From: Membranipora membranacea
Lineage: Eukaryota; Bryozoa; Gymnolaemata; Cheilostomatida; Membraniporidae
Assembly (NCBI GenBank): GCA_914767715.1
Contig: OU612073.1
Coordinates: 2,852,001 to 2,916,000 of the forward strand
Direction of reading: 5' to 3'
Length of the DNA stretch: 64,000 nt
The notes beneath the pieces are model-generated. The model was not told the origin of the DNA, ran no database searches, and saw nothing but the letters and a program-made list of their open reading frames with translations. The translations under genes were made by a program, and so were the position numbers. This document shows, in pieces, positions 23,086 through 32,975 of the stretch (the stretch's first letter is position 1; every line of letters starts with the position of its first letter).

Positions 23086-24445
23086 GTTGGCACTGCGGTA
23101 GGCACTCCTGGGGGCAAATGTGTTTGCACTGGCCATTGACAATGGCTCTGGCACTACTGCTTGTGTTTTTTTTGGTGCTGGCACAACATTTATTCTGTCA
23201 AGGACAAAAAAATCGGGGCTAGATAATTGGGTGACATAAAATTTAGGGTGTACATACAGGGCTGTCCTATATTGTACCAAATTCACTAAACAAATTGCTT
23301 ACATGGATCTGCTGCTTGGCACTGGGTGGTATAGTTATCTTTGAGAGTTTTTCATAAACTTTTTAACCCAAAAATAAGTGATGAGGGAATTACAATGGTG
23401 ACTTATCCTAAAGTATGCATTGAGGCTCTCGTTGGGTTCCGTATCAACCTAGGCTGTGTTGCTGAGAATGACAACAATTGAGATCAGAGGCTTCAAAACG
23501 GCAGCAAAATCGTAAAATTATTCGTAAATTCGCATATGACATTAATTTTAACACTCTGCAAGGTAGAAACAACCATAACTATGTAAAGGGTAGTAGCTGG
23601 TGATATATATTGTAGCATTATACAACTCTTAAAATTTATTCACAGTAGATGAATATAAATGGTTCAGTTGGGTCAGTTTTTATCCTTCACATGATCTAGA
23701 TTCACCAGAGAAGTCTCACTGTCTAAAAGGTATTTCATCAGACCATATTGCACAAAAAAACCTCTTTCACTGAGATGCTGGACAAACACAAATCATTAAC
23801 AGGATAATATCTCACAGCAACAAAACTTGCATAAAGCAAAAAAATAAAACTTACAATTGTATATAGGGATGGACTTTTTGCACCAGCTTGAATCAATCTT
23901 ATATTGTGAAACTAACTCAAGTTTGGATGATATTACAGGGTAGCCGTTGGTACAAGCAGAGAGAGGATTAACACCAGTAATCCCTTAACTGCAATGTAAG
24001 GTAAAATGGGCTTTACCGATGCCAACTGCTGATTGTTATGAAACCGACAAAAAAAGGACATCTGAAAATCACTAATAACTCATTGTACATTGTTTGAATT
24101 AATATCATTAGAGAAAACATCTAAAAATAAATTCATTGTAACAATGATCAGACATTTTCAAAGGTTCTGCTAGACAAGACAGTCAAGATTTTTTTCACCT
24201 GACCAATACAAGGATTTTCAGATTTTTCTTCTGTGGTAGACATGAAGTTCGTATCATTTAGGTAGGTGTTTCCGTAAACCAGTTTCACTGGTCAGAACAA
24301 GTCTTTTATTATATGTCATTAAGTTCCCTTGGCTTCTCCATGTTAGAATTGGTTCTGATCTGAGGATCGACAGCAATGAAACTTGGCATTGTATTTTTCA
24401 AGGCAGTTGACGGGAGCTGGCCGATCAAAAAAGAAGACTGCAGTA

Positions 24446-27400
24446 ATGATGTTCCTGTGCTATAACATCATGCTAGTCGCTGGTGAGTATAAATCATACA
24501 CATTTGCTGTCATTCTTATGGCTTTACCAAGATCAATCAATAGTTCTTGTCTAGGGTAAATCAGTATTGGGAAATGTTGTTGAGATGTTAGATTTCAATA
24601 AACTCTAAACTGTTCTTTGAATGATCACTGGTTTTCTCAATTTACGACCTGGCAATCTGAAACAGGTGGTAATGCCTTCAGTAGAATGTTTCAAGCAAAT
24701 TCCCAATTGTCCCAAACTCCTGCTTTAAACCTAACCTCTATTTTTTGTCACAATGAATGGAGTTGCATTCTTATATTCATAGTTGTGACTTTACAAAACA
24801 GTTGCAGATCATCTTTTTTATTATTTTTTTAATTTGAAGGGAACACCGCTGACAACAATAACGCCAAATTCTGTAAATCAGCAGATGGTAGTGAGGTGAT
24901 AACCCTAGAAGACATGGATAAAGTGAATCGAGGTGTTATCTACATGGATCCCTATGGTAATCAAACTGCTCCCAGAAACTGTACAGTGAAAATCAGGGGA
25001 AATAAAACAGGTGTCATCTTCTTGAAGCAGAGATGGAGAGGTACGACAAGTGGACCGTGTCTCAAAGGTAGAACTGTAAGCTCCGAGACACACTATGAGT
25101 CATGCCAGGAGCAGAGGGAATATTTCGACAAAGAGATTGAAATCATATTGGAGACAAGAGACACGGCCCAGCCAGGCTTTACCATAGATTTCATGGGTGA
25201 GATTTTTTTAAAAATAGTGTCAAATTTCCAAACTTTCAGTGCTTGGATCACATTTATCATTTCATTTTGAATGGTACACTTTTTTTCAAGTATCACCTGG
25301 TATACTGCTATATTTATTTTATTTTACACCAAGAGGTTATATCATCTAAAGGTGCTTTGTTATTCTTTCAGTTTATCCAGCGTTCACCATCAGGGAATAT
25401 ATCCCGTATATCGATGCTCGAAAACAGCCTGAAGGATATATTACAAACTACATGTTTTCTAAGGCTTCAAAGAAAAGACCATATGATATGATGAGAGTAA
25501 ATATAGGCAACCTTCCTGTGACTGCGACGATAACCTTTCAGTTAGAGCTTGTCAAGTTGAACACAATGGAGAAGCATCCATTCCAAATTTCATACAGAGA
25601 AACAATTTCCTCTAGATATGACTTGCAGACCACAATTCACACCGAAGATGTTACAATCACGAACAAGAATCTGATGTTTATAGGCCATTATCCGGTTGAA
25701 ATAATCTATCGGCCGAACTTGGATTTGAAATACGGAGAATCTCTTCGCATCAAATACCATGGTAGGTGAGCTTCTACATGAATTAGGAGTTGTGCATTCA
25801 TATCATGTTACCTGGAGAGTACAAGTTTGAGGGCTCAGCACACAGAACGCAGAACGCAGAACGCAGAACACAGAACACAAACACTCCTTTGTTTGATATA
25901 GAATACCGAAAGACCTCATATACTTTTGATTTCTTTTGAACCCTCAAACTAAGAACCTAGAGCTATTTGTTTTATCAGATTATAATTGAGCGTGATCTTT
26001 GCTGTTTGCTTTTGACTTTAGTTAAATGGTGCCCTGATACAAAAGTCATAAGCAACCTTGAGCATCTACAACAAATCCAGATAGATTCACCAGAATACAC
26101 TGCGGTATGTAAGCCAGGATATGAACTCGATTCCAATGAAGCGTACTACACTTGTCATGGTGGAGATGAATGGCTTCAAACACCTAGATGCAGTAAAATA
26201 GCATATGACAAAACAGAGACAGCAACAGATGATATCCTATCAGATCATAGTATGTGCCCTGGTACAATATGTTCTTTTTTCTTGTATTTTGAGCTCTTGA
26301 CAGACCTGAGGGAGTTTTTTAAGACTTAAGCCGCAGCTGAAACACCAATTATGAGTTATTATAAAAAACAAACATTTAATTGGGGTATAAATGCAGCTTC
26401 AGTTTAAGGATTCTACATTTTGTACATGTGTTCAAGAGAGTTTTAAAACTAATCTGTAACCAATATAACTTTCACATAAGGCACCCAGTAAAGAAGCCAT
26501 AAAAATACTCATTTCGGTAATATCTGTTTTATTTCAGGTGATCATCGACTCACTCCCGTACGTCCATCTGTTCAGACAAGAATGAAAGGGAGAGATAACT
26601 ATAAGACACAGTCAACTGAAATAATTACCTTTGCAGTTGTGTTCATTGCACTCTCAATGCTTATCAGACTACTGGGAGTGACTCATCATCACTTTAAACA
26701 GATGTCAGTTCAGAGTTAGATGTGAAACGCACATTTTTCTGATCAGCGAATTTAAGCAATTTACGCAGTTTGTCAAGGGGGATAACTGGGGGAGCTGCAA
26801 TAAGTTAAGTTAAGTTAAAATGACTTAATCCAGTAAATTGATATGTCAGCTTATTCATGCTTCTCACATTATGTATTTATGTTGATTTGAAGGACTAGAA
26901 GACAATCACTGGTATTAAAGACTATGAGACCATTACCTCCATTACCAACTGCAGAAAGTGGTCAGCTCAACAAAATGGGTACGTAGAATCAGAAACACAC
27001 CTTTTGAGTTATTTTAGTTGAATTAGAGAGTCAGATGTCACATGTCACATCTGTTAGTCAGACACTGCTGCAATTGTGTGTTTTTTTATGAATTCAATAA
27101 GGAATTAGTAGGGAATTTGGCCGGGTTTTTAGACTGAAGTACAAGTAACTTACAAGCCATGTAAGTGCTAACTTTGTATTTACACCAAATACTCACTGCT
27201 TACAATAATTGAAAGATGTTCATGGACAATCAATTTCAGCCACAATCATGGAAAAAAAAGAAGAAACGAAAAATATCATTCATATTGCTTTCATTTCTAA
27301 TGGCTTAGCGACTATTTATCTAGCTATCACTCGGATATCGATTATTATTATTATCATAAATAGACTGTCTAGGACCGTATCCCTTGCAAACATACACACG

Positions 27401-29590
27401 GCGTTCCCACTGTGCAGGTGAAACATCTCGGATATCGTTCATAGAAGTACAGCCCGAATACCTCAAAAAATAAGACAATTTTTCATCATCAAGACCTATT
27501 CGCAAAAAATCTTCTCTACAAAAACTGCAGTTACACAAACCACCAAATGAATTTCCAGAGCCAACCGGTCCTATCCTCTCACAAGCAGCAGAACAGTCGG
27601 AATATGACGATTCCATCAACGTCAATCCAGTGGTCTGTAAAATGTACCGATCTACAATGAAAAATGATTTTTTTTATAGCCATTTATGAGATGCCCTAGT
27701 TTTTGATGGGAATTCCAGAAGAAATGCATTGTGGGATACTCATTTGCCTCATTTTCTACTTTTACATGTTCCCATGATAGTGAAGTCATATAGCCTCCTA
27801 AAGTAACAGTGCTTGAAATTCATTATGGCCAACAGCGTTGTAGCAAAAAAGTTCCATTTCCTGTTGGGACATTAGTGAAAAATACATTTGGTAGAAGCAT
27901 TTCATTTTCAACCACTTTCCCAACAAAAGTGGTTGGCAATGAAATGCTACTACCAGCTATCCCGGCACAGTTTCAGCGCTTAAACAAGAATCGCTTTAGA
28001 GTGTGCGTGTGTTATTCTGTTAATCACAAATTATGCTATTAACTACTGGTTACACACCTGGTACAGATTTATCCTGACATGTTGATGTCCAAACTCTGGA
28101 AGCAGCATAAGATGTGAAGAGTAGTAGAATCAAAGAGAAAATATTGATACTCATTGTGTCTTGGGAGTTAGTAGGGATAGCACCAACCACTGAATGATCC
28201 TAATTATCATACAGCGTAACTGTTCTTTATTCTTATATATCACTAAAAGCTTGAATCACTCTAATCCGATACTTGACATTGACATCTTTTATAAGTGGTC
28301 TTACGTAGTTATAGTAATAAGTCAAACATGACAGCTCAACTGTTTAATTGACGTGGTAGGTGGGGATGCTGAAATGGTTTTAGCCATAGGAGTGACTAAC
28401 AACTGGTAAAGATCATAGATCTCAAGCTAAATGACTGCAGGTGTTGTAAATCACCAATACAGGATCAAGATTTTTTTTTTTCTATGCACTAGGTCTTATT
28501 TGACCGCCCTATTTAACGGGCCCCCTTAAGCTCGGGTGGCTTGTGTAGGATAGTACCCTATACCCTTGCCCGCTGTTGCTGGCTACTCTTTTTTCTGAAG
28601 AGGCAGAGGGGGATCTTTATACTGCATACAAGCACACAGTAGACCGCCTGTATTTATGGTCCTGATCCGAACAGACCTGGCTAGGATGAATGGCTTGCCA
28701 GTGCCAAATCAGAAATGAATGCCGGCGCCGGGAAACGAACCTGGATCATAAGATCACATGTCCATACCCTTAACCGTCAGATCAATGGTCAACAAGGATG
28801 AGCTGTAGGCTGAGTCAGAGGCCCCCCGCATATCATGACCTATCATCATATAGCCTGAGAGTTATTGAAAATAATTCCGCTCAATCACAAAAATACAACC
28901 CTAACAACAAGTTATAGTACCTATATTTCTATTCCAGATGGAAAGCACACCAGCGACATTGACTGCGAATCTGCCACGACTCCTGTCTATGATAACATTG
29001 ACAAGACTGATGTATATGCAGACTACAGTGTCATCAATGAAAACGATATGCTTAGCAATATTCAACAAAACAGAAGCAAACATCACTCTCATACAACCAT
29101 GCCTCCTATGAAGGCACCAAGATGCCCCTCACCAGGTTTGTTGGGGAGATGTTTAGATGAGATGCAGAAAAGAGGGATGCGTTTCAACGACACTTTAGTA
29201 GAGGTGCCAGGCAATTTAGAGGACATTTCTTTCACACCACCCTTACTCTGTGCAGGGCCATCAATATCCAAACCAAATGAATTTGAGCGCTTGCATAGAA
29301 GTACAGATATTGACGAAACTAGAAACAGCACCAACGAAGAAACTGCTGTAGCTTTAAGAACCACCGGAGATATTGAGACTGAAAAAAAACCAGATGCATT
29401 GTCATCCGACCATCAATCTGGTGATGAGATGCGGACACATACAGGAGCAAATCATACTGAGGCTAACAATTTATCTTCCATGCCAGAGATTTCCTCAGAA
29501 ACCTGTACCACTCAGATAAGCAATGATAAACGTGATCCGATAGATTATGAGGATGCGTTAAGTGTTTACGACGTATATACACTTGATTAA
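24446..29590 (+). CDS. Single-pass CUB/sushi receptor with SH3 ligand and ITAM-like tail
   Basis: Exons 24446-24482, 24840-25196, 25372-25761, 26022-26249, 26538-26703, 26893-26978 and 28938-29590 join in frame to 638 residues. Extracellular introns are all phase 1, typical of shuffled modules. Residues 1-13: short hydrophobic signal peptide (a second ATG is at 24449). About 24-131: CUB domain with cysteines 24, 60, 86, 101 and N-x-T sites at 53, 59, 67. 132-261: cysteine-free CUB-like sandwich. 265-318: sushi/CCP domain (Cys 265, 291, 306, 318; Trp 312). 366-384: transmembrane helix. Tail: R-R-Q-S (395-398), R-P-L-P-P-L-P (405-411) and Y-D-N-I...Y-S-V-I (439-454), with more tyrosines at the end. 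The junction 26703/26893 rests on a weaker donor (gtcagt); without it the exon ends at a TAG after the membrane segment. Exact family not recognised. Confidence 0.8.
27320..28154 (-). CDS. Small secreted eight-cysteine protein, nested antisense
   Basis: Two exons on the - strand, 28154-28058 and 27651-27320, join in phase 1 across a GT/AG intron to a complete 142-residue protein ending in TAG. Residues 1-18 are a classic signal peptide (basic-free start, then L-I-L-L-L-F core and small residues A-A-S). Cysteines lie at 26, 52, 56, 72, 74, 77, 100 and 121, enough for four disulfides. The core words are Y-S-D-C-S-A-A-C, L-C-N-C-S-F-C-R and Y-V-C-K-G-Y-G. Asn73 is a possible glycosylation site. 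The C-terminus is Asn-rich. It lies wholly within the last intron of the CUB/sushi receptor, on the opposite strand. No family recognised; a secreted effector, matrix or peptide-ligand role is only a guess. Confidence 0.65.
27889..27955. other. 30-bp foldback hairpin inside the nested gene's intron
   Basis: Arms 27889-27918 and 27926-27955 are complementary at 27 of 30 positions, with a 7-nt loop. The mismatches lie at arm position 7 and at positions 19-20. Size and bulges are like a microRNA precursor or the collapsed ends of a small foldback transposon. It lies in the 406-bp intron 27652-28057 of the secreted-protein gene and, on the other strand, in the receptor's last intron. Confidence 0.75.
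28232..28239 (-). promoter_or_regulatory. Candidate TATA box of the nested secreted-protein gene
   Basis: TATATAAG on the - strand, 78 bp upstream of the ATG at 28154. That leaves room for transcription starting about 30 bp downstream with a short leader. Confidence 0.4.
28500..28800 (-). mobile_element. tRNA-derived SINE
   Basis: On the - strand the head at about 28795-28715 has a D-arm-like gatctgacggttaaggg and a B-box caggttcgtttcccgg. A body of about 200 bp extends to about 28500. Inserted in the receptor's last intron, upstream of the nested gene's promoter. Confidence 0.6.
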
Positions 29591-29769
29591 GTTACAGTTT
29601 TTGCTCTTGCCTTTCCGATAATGTCCAGGATTTTCGATGACAAATTATTAAGCCTTACAGATTGCATTCACCTTGAGCGTCATTAAGCTTCTTCTTTGTT
29701 GGATTATATCAGGTTTAGTGGTTTGAGGATATAATGAGAATCTTACCGATATTTTGAGATATCTTAAGA

Positions 29770-29985
29770 GCATCAACAGAACCGTCCAATAGCATCTCTG
29801 TTTCCTAAATCTGCATAATCGTAATCGTTGGAAGCCACATAATACCTTTGTACACACGTACATTGGATTTATTTAATTCTGTACTTATAACAAATCCTTT
29901 GATAACAAAGAGGAGGGGAAACAGGGCAGGTGTCTTCATTGCTCACGGGAAGCGGGTGCCTGCAAAAGACTTTACTCTGTTTTAT
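29770..29985. repeat. Copy B of a diverged direct duplication (partner 21540-21790)
   Basis: Lies just downstream of the receptor stop codon. It shares the ordered words listed for copy A, with indels. The reading frame that crosses it (from 29848) is interrupted by stops in copy A. Confidence 0.65.
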
Positions 29986-30186
29986 CAGTCAGCCAGATAT
30001 CTCAGCAGGCTTGATCTCAGGAGCCCCGATGACATGCATACTCAGAGTTTTAAAAAGCGAGTCATGCTCATATACAGCAACGATGAACCATTAATCGACT
30101 TTGACAGGCTTCCATCTGGCGGGTTTTGCTCACTAAAGCGGAGCACCAATCTTAGAAAAACATTGCTTAAGATCAGTTTTAATTGA
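29986..30186 (+). CDS. Possible terminal exon of an unrecognised gene
   Basis: After an acceptor-like ttttatcag the frame reads Arg- and Leu-rich sequence (R-Y-L-S-R-L-D-L-R-S, L-K-R-S-T-N-L-R-K-T) to a TGA at 30184-30186. AATAAA follows at 30194. The composition resembles the basic tail of the gene at 19664-20596, but no clear alignment is visible. It could equally be a chance frame. Confidence 0.25.
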   Translation, partial: QSARYLSRLDLRSPDDMHTQSFKKRVMLIYSNDEPLIDFDRLPSGGFCSLKRSTNLRKTLLKISFN

Positions 30187-30360
30187 TTTATAGAATAAAG
30201 TGTTCTTCTAGTCTGTGTGATTTATTATTTTTGGAAATGGAACAAAAAGATTTACCGCTACATTTTTACACAATGACCTTTTTTTATTTTGCATCATATT
30301 TTATCTGCGATCTTGGCAGGCTTTCCCAATGTTAGTTTTTTCAAACATGAGAGAATAAAT

Positions 30361-30390
30361 ACATATACATACATACATACATACATACAA
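30361..30390. repeat. (acat)n microsatellite
   Basis: About seven units of acat/atac, in intergenic DNA. Confidence 0.85.
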
Positions 30391-30490
30391 TACAGAACGT
30401 GATCATAGACAGCATCTTATATTTAATCCTGTAGTAATATCAAGCTTATGTGATGAATTGAATTTGAAGTCCAGATTGACCCTTTACTGG

Positions 30491-30703
30491 CTAAACATCA
30501 CTTAATTCCATCCGTATGCGTATTCTGGCCTTGTCACTTGCATATTTCACAATTTTCCTTGCATTGTCATGCTGCATGCCATGTGAGGTTGATGTTGATG
30601 GTGTGTTTTTGATGAGAGTGACAATAGACAGACTGAGTGTATGACGGCACCGAAAAGGTGCCGGTGTCTTTATAGTAGATCTTTGTTCTTCCTCACTGCT
30701 CAC
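30491..30703 (-). pseudogene. Inverted, diverged copy of the last exon of the gene at 19664-20596
   Basis: On the - strand the exon conserves E-E-Q, R-H-T-L-S, N-T-P-S-T-S, H-x-M-Q, N-A-R-(K/R)-I and D-K-A-R-I-R-I-R-M-E, ending in TAG. The first copy's acceptor is also present (ctttaggctag). A small insertion (cgcagtgagcagtg) shifts the frame, so splicing at the homologous AG meets a stop. Use of an acceptor six bases on (gctag) would keep the frame open. It is either a pseudogene or a paralogue with a shifted splice site. Confidence 0.55.
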
Positions 30704-32687
30704 TGCGTACTAGCCTAAAGATACATTAAATACATATGGATACATGGTACAGTAGAATTCAGTGGCGACTAATCTTAATGCTGCGTTCAGTCCACTTCTT
30801 TGGTGATTATGAAGAGATTTTGAGGAGACGCTTGTTAATCTGTGCCCGGTCACAAAATCGTAATTATATCTTTAACTAGAGCTGAAGAAGAGACGGTTTT
30901 ATCTTGTAACTAGGTGGTAGGTACATTTTACCATATACTCTTTGAGGTGATACACTCACACTTGTTAGCATCTATTCTGAGCACTGTAAGGGATGATGAC
31001 TGTCTTATGGGACTACGGTTTGTATGTGAAGACAGAGGATTTAGAGATTGATACTGTGAAGCTTTGAAGGGGAGAAAATTGGAAGTCCAAGAATTAAGAA
31101 AACGACACTTGTGTTTTTATTAGCAGCAGAGTGAAAATATTTACCATTGCTAACATGTGTGGGGTATATTTGATTGAATAGTTTTCTTTTTTGCATTAGG
31201 TTTCTGCAATAACTAAATTTTAATTGATAAAATTATTTCAAAAAGGATAACAAAAACACTGTGGTGTGGTCTGTTAGTTTATGCAAAGATAAGTGTGGCA
31301 ACCATCCGATTGAAGAAAACTAAGACCACCTCAGTTTGCCCAGAAAACCAGGGGAACCCAAACCACCAATGCCACCTACCCATCACCCTCCCACGAAGCC
31401 CCCGCCAGCCAATTCCGCAGACCAGAAGGCCCAACCCCTTTCTCCCCTATGAAACCTGTTGAATAACTGTGTGATTGAGTATGACCATCATAATATTGAA
31501 TAAGAATTACTCTTTCCAAAGTATTTGCTCACCGATGTTGCAAATTACAAGATAATGCATGACGTTATGTGTATTATTTATTTACATTGATCAGGGATTT
31601 TGAGACCAATTACTTGCTTTGAGTTGAGCAGAGTTCTTGGGACTGCCTTGAAAGACCAAAGAAACGTTTAAGTAAGGGTGAGAGTTATGCCCTCAGATTC
31701 TAATGGACAGACAAATCTGCAATGAAGTAGTAATTTGTTCTCATTGTTTGGATTTTATTATTGTATAACTAGATAAAAGGGTGATGAGAAATTTGAAGAT
31801 CACATGATTTAAGAGAGCGGGCATACTAACAAATTATAGCACAAGGGAAAGGGGGACAGTGAGTATAGGCTCATAGGGTTTGAAGTTTACTGACAAACTC
31901 TAGTTTTATAACTAATAGAGTTTATTTGTGAGGAGCATAAACAGTAAAGGGTGTTTTATTACCTCGTTTGAATTCAATTCCAACACGTTATTCAATTATT
32001 TTGTTTTGATTTTAATTGAAGTTGTATCCTCTGAAGTTTCTTTGAGATAATGAAGATAATCACAACTGACTCTATTAATATAATTAAACAAATATACCTT
32101 GACAAAATTCCAAGCGACAAACACTGCCTCAATGTTCCAGGTTCAGAGAAACTCTATGGTTTGTATATAAGTCTGACTACTCTTGGAATTCAGAGAAAGT
32201 GGCTCCTAAAGAGTGCTATGTCGATATACTGCAGAATCTACTTGGAGAACAGAGACTCGAGTTGAGTTTTAAACAATATTCATGCACCACACAGCAATTA
32301 AACGACCCTATTTAAGTTATGAGCATGTTGTTCTATTGAATTTGGAAACTGCTATACAGAAGACGTAAGTTTGCGTACTTATATATTTCTAAGATACGTT
32401 GTCATATAATGTTGATAAAAGGTAAAAAACTTCAGTATACCTTGTAGTCTCAATTATTTTATAGATTGTTTATTTCCAACACTCGTATTGATCCTGGTAT
32501 AGTGCCTGACAGCCCAATAGGTAGCTTAGGCAGTTGAATCAGAAACATAGGCCTTATAAATGAATGAGTGTTATATAGACTTCAATCCACTTTTAGATAA
32601 AGAGTAGATTTAGGTCGCCTCATATTTTACATATGACCTGTAATCTAAATCTGTCATCAACCAGTAGATTATACTATTAGGTTCGAA

Positions 32688-32975
32688 TTTGGCTCAGTGG
32701 TAATCACGTCTGCCATATGACCAGTCGGTTGTGGGCTCAAACCCCAACCGGGACCAAAAGTTGTTACGACTTTGACTGATCACATAATCCCTTCGGGTCA
32801 GGACTTAAAAGTTATGGAGGTCTTCTGTATGAACAACGACATCGTGCATGCAGATAAAAGAACCCTCCTGTGGGGTATAGCTCTATACAGGAGGACGCTG
32901 TTATCAACCACTGCAGCTCCGGCCTTTTAGCTTTGTGCTTTACGCCGGGTTAAAGCTGTCTGTGGTTGAAAATTG
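32688..32975 (+). mobile_element. tRNA-derived SINE, nearly full length
   Basis: Head tttggctcagtggtaatcac (A-box), B-box-like gggctcaaaccccaacc, then a ~200-bp body. The rest of 30704-33579 is AT-rich intergenic DNA. It contains a short Pro-rich frame at about 31325-31451 and no gene I can support. Confidence 0.65.

Noticed and set aside
22915-23286. Val-Pro-Val-Ser or Ser-Thr repeat protein on the - strand
   Set aside because: Translation of a hexanucleotide minisatellite fused to a duplicated UTR-like segment; no conserved part beyond the repeat.
32050-32265. 71-codon frame on the + strand
   Set aside because: No domain, no splice or poly(A) context that supports it, AT-rich surroundings; could be chance.
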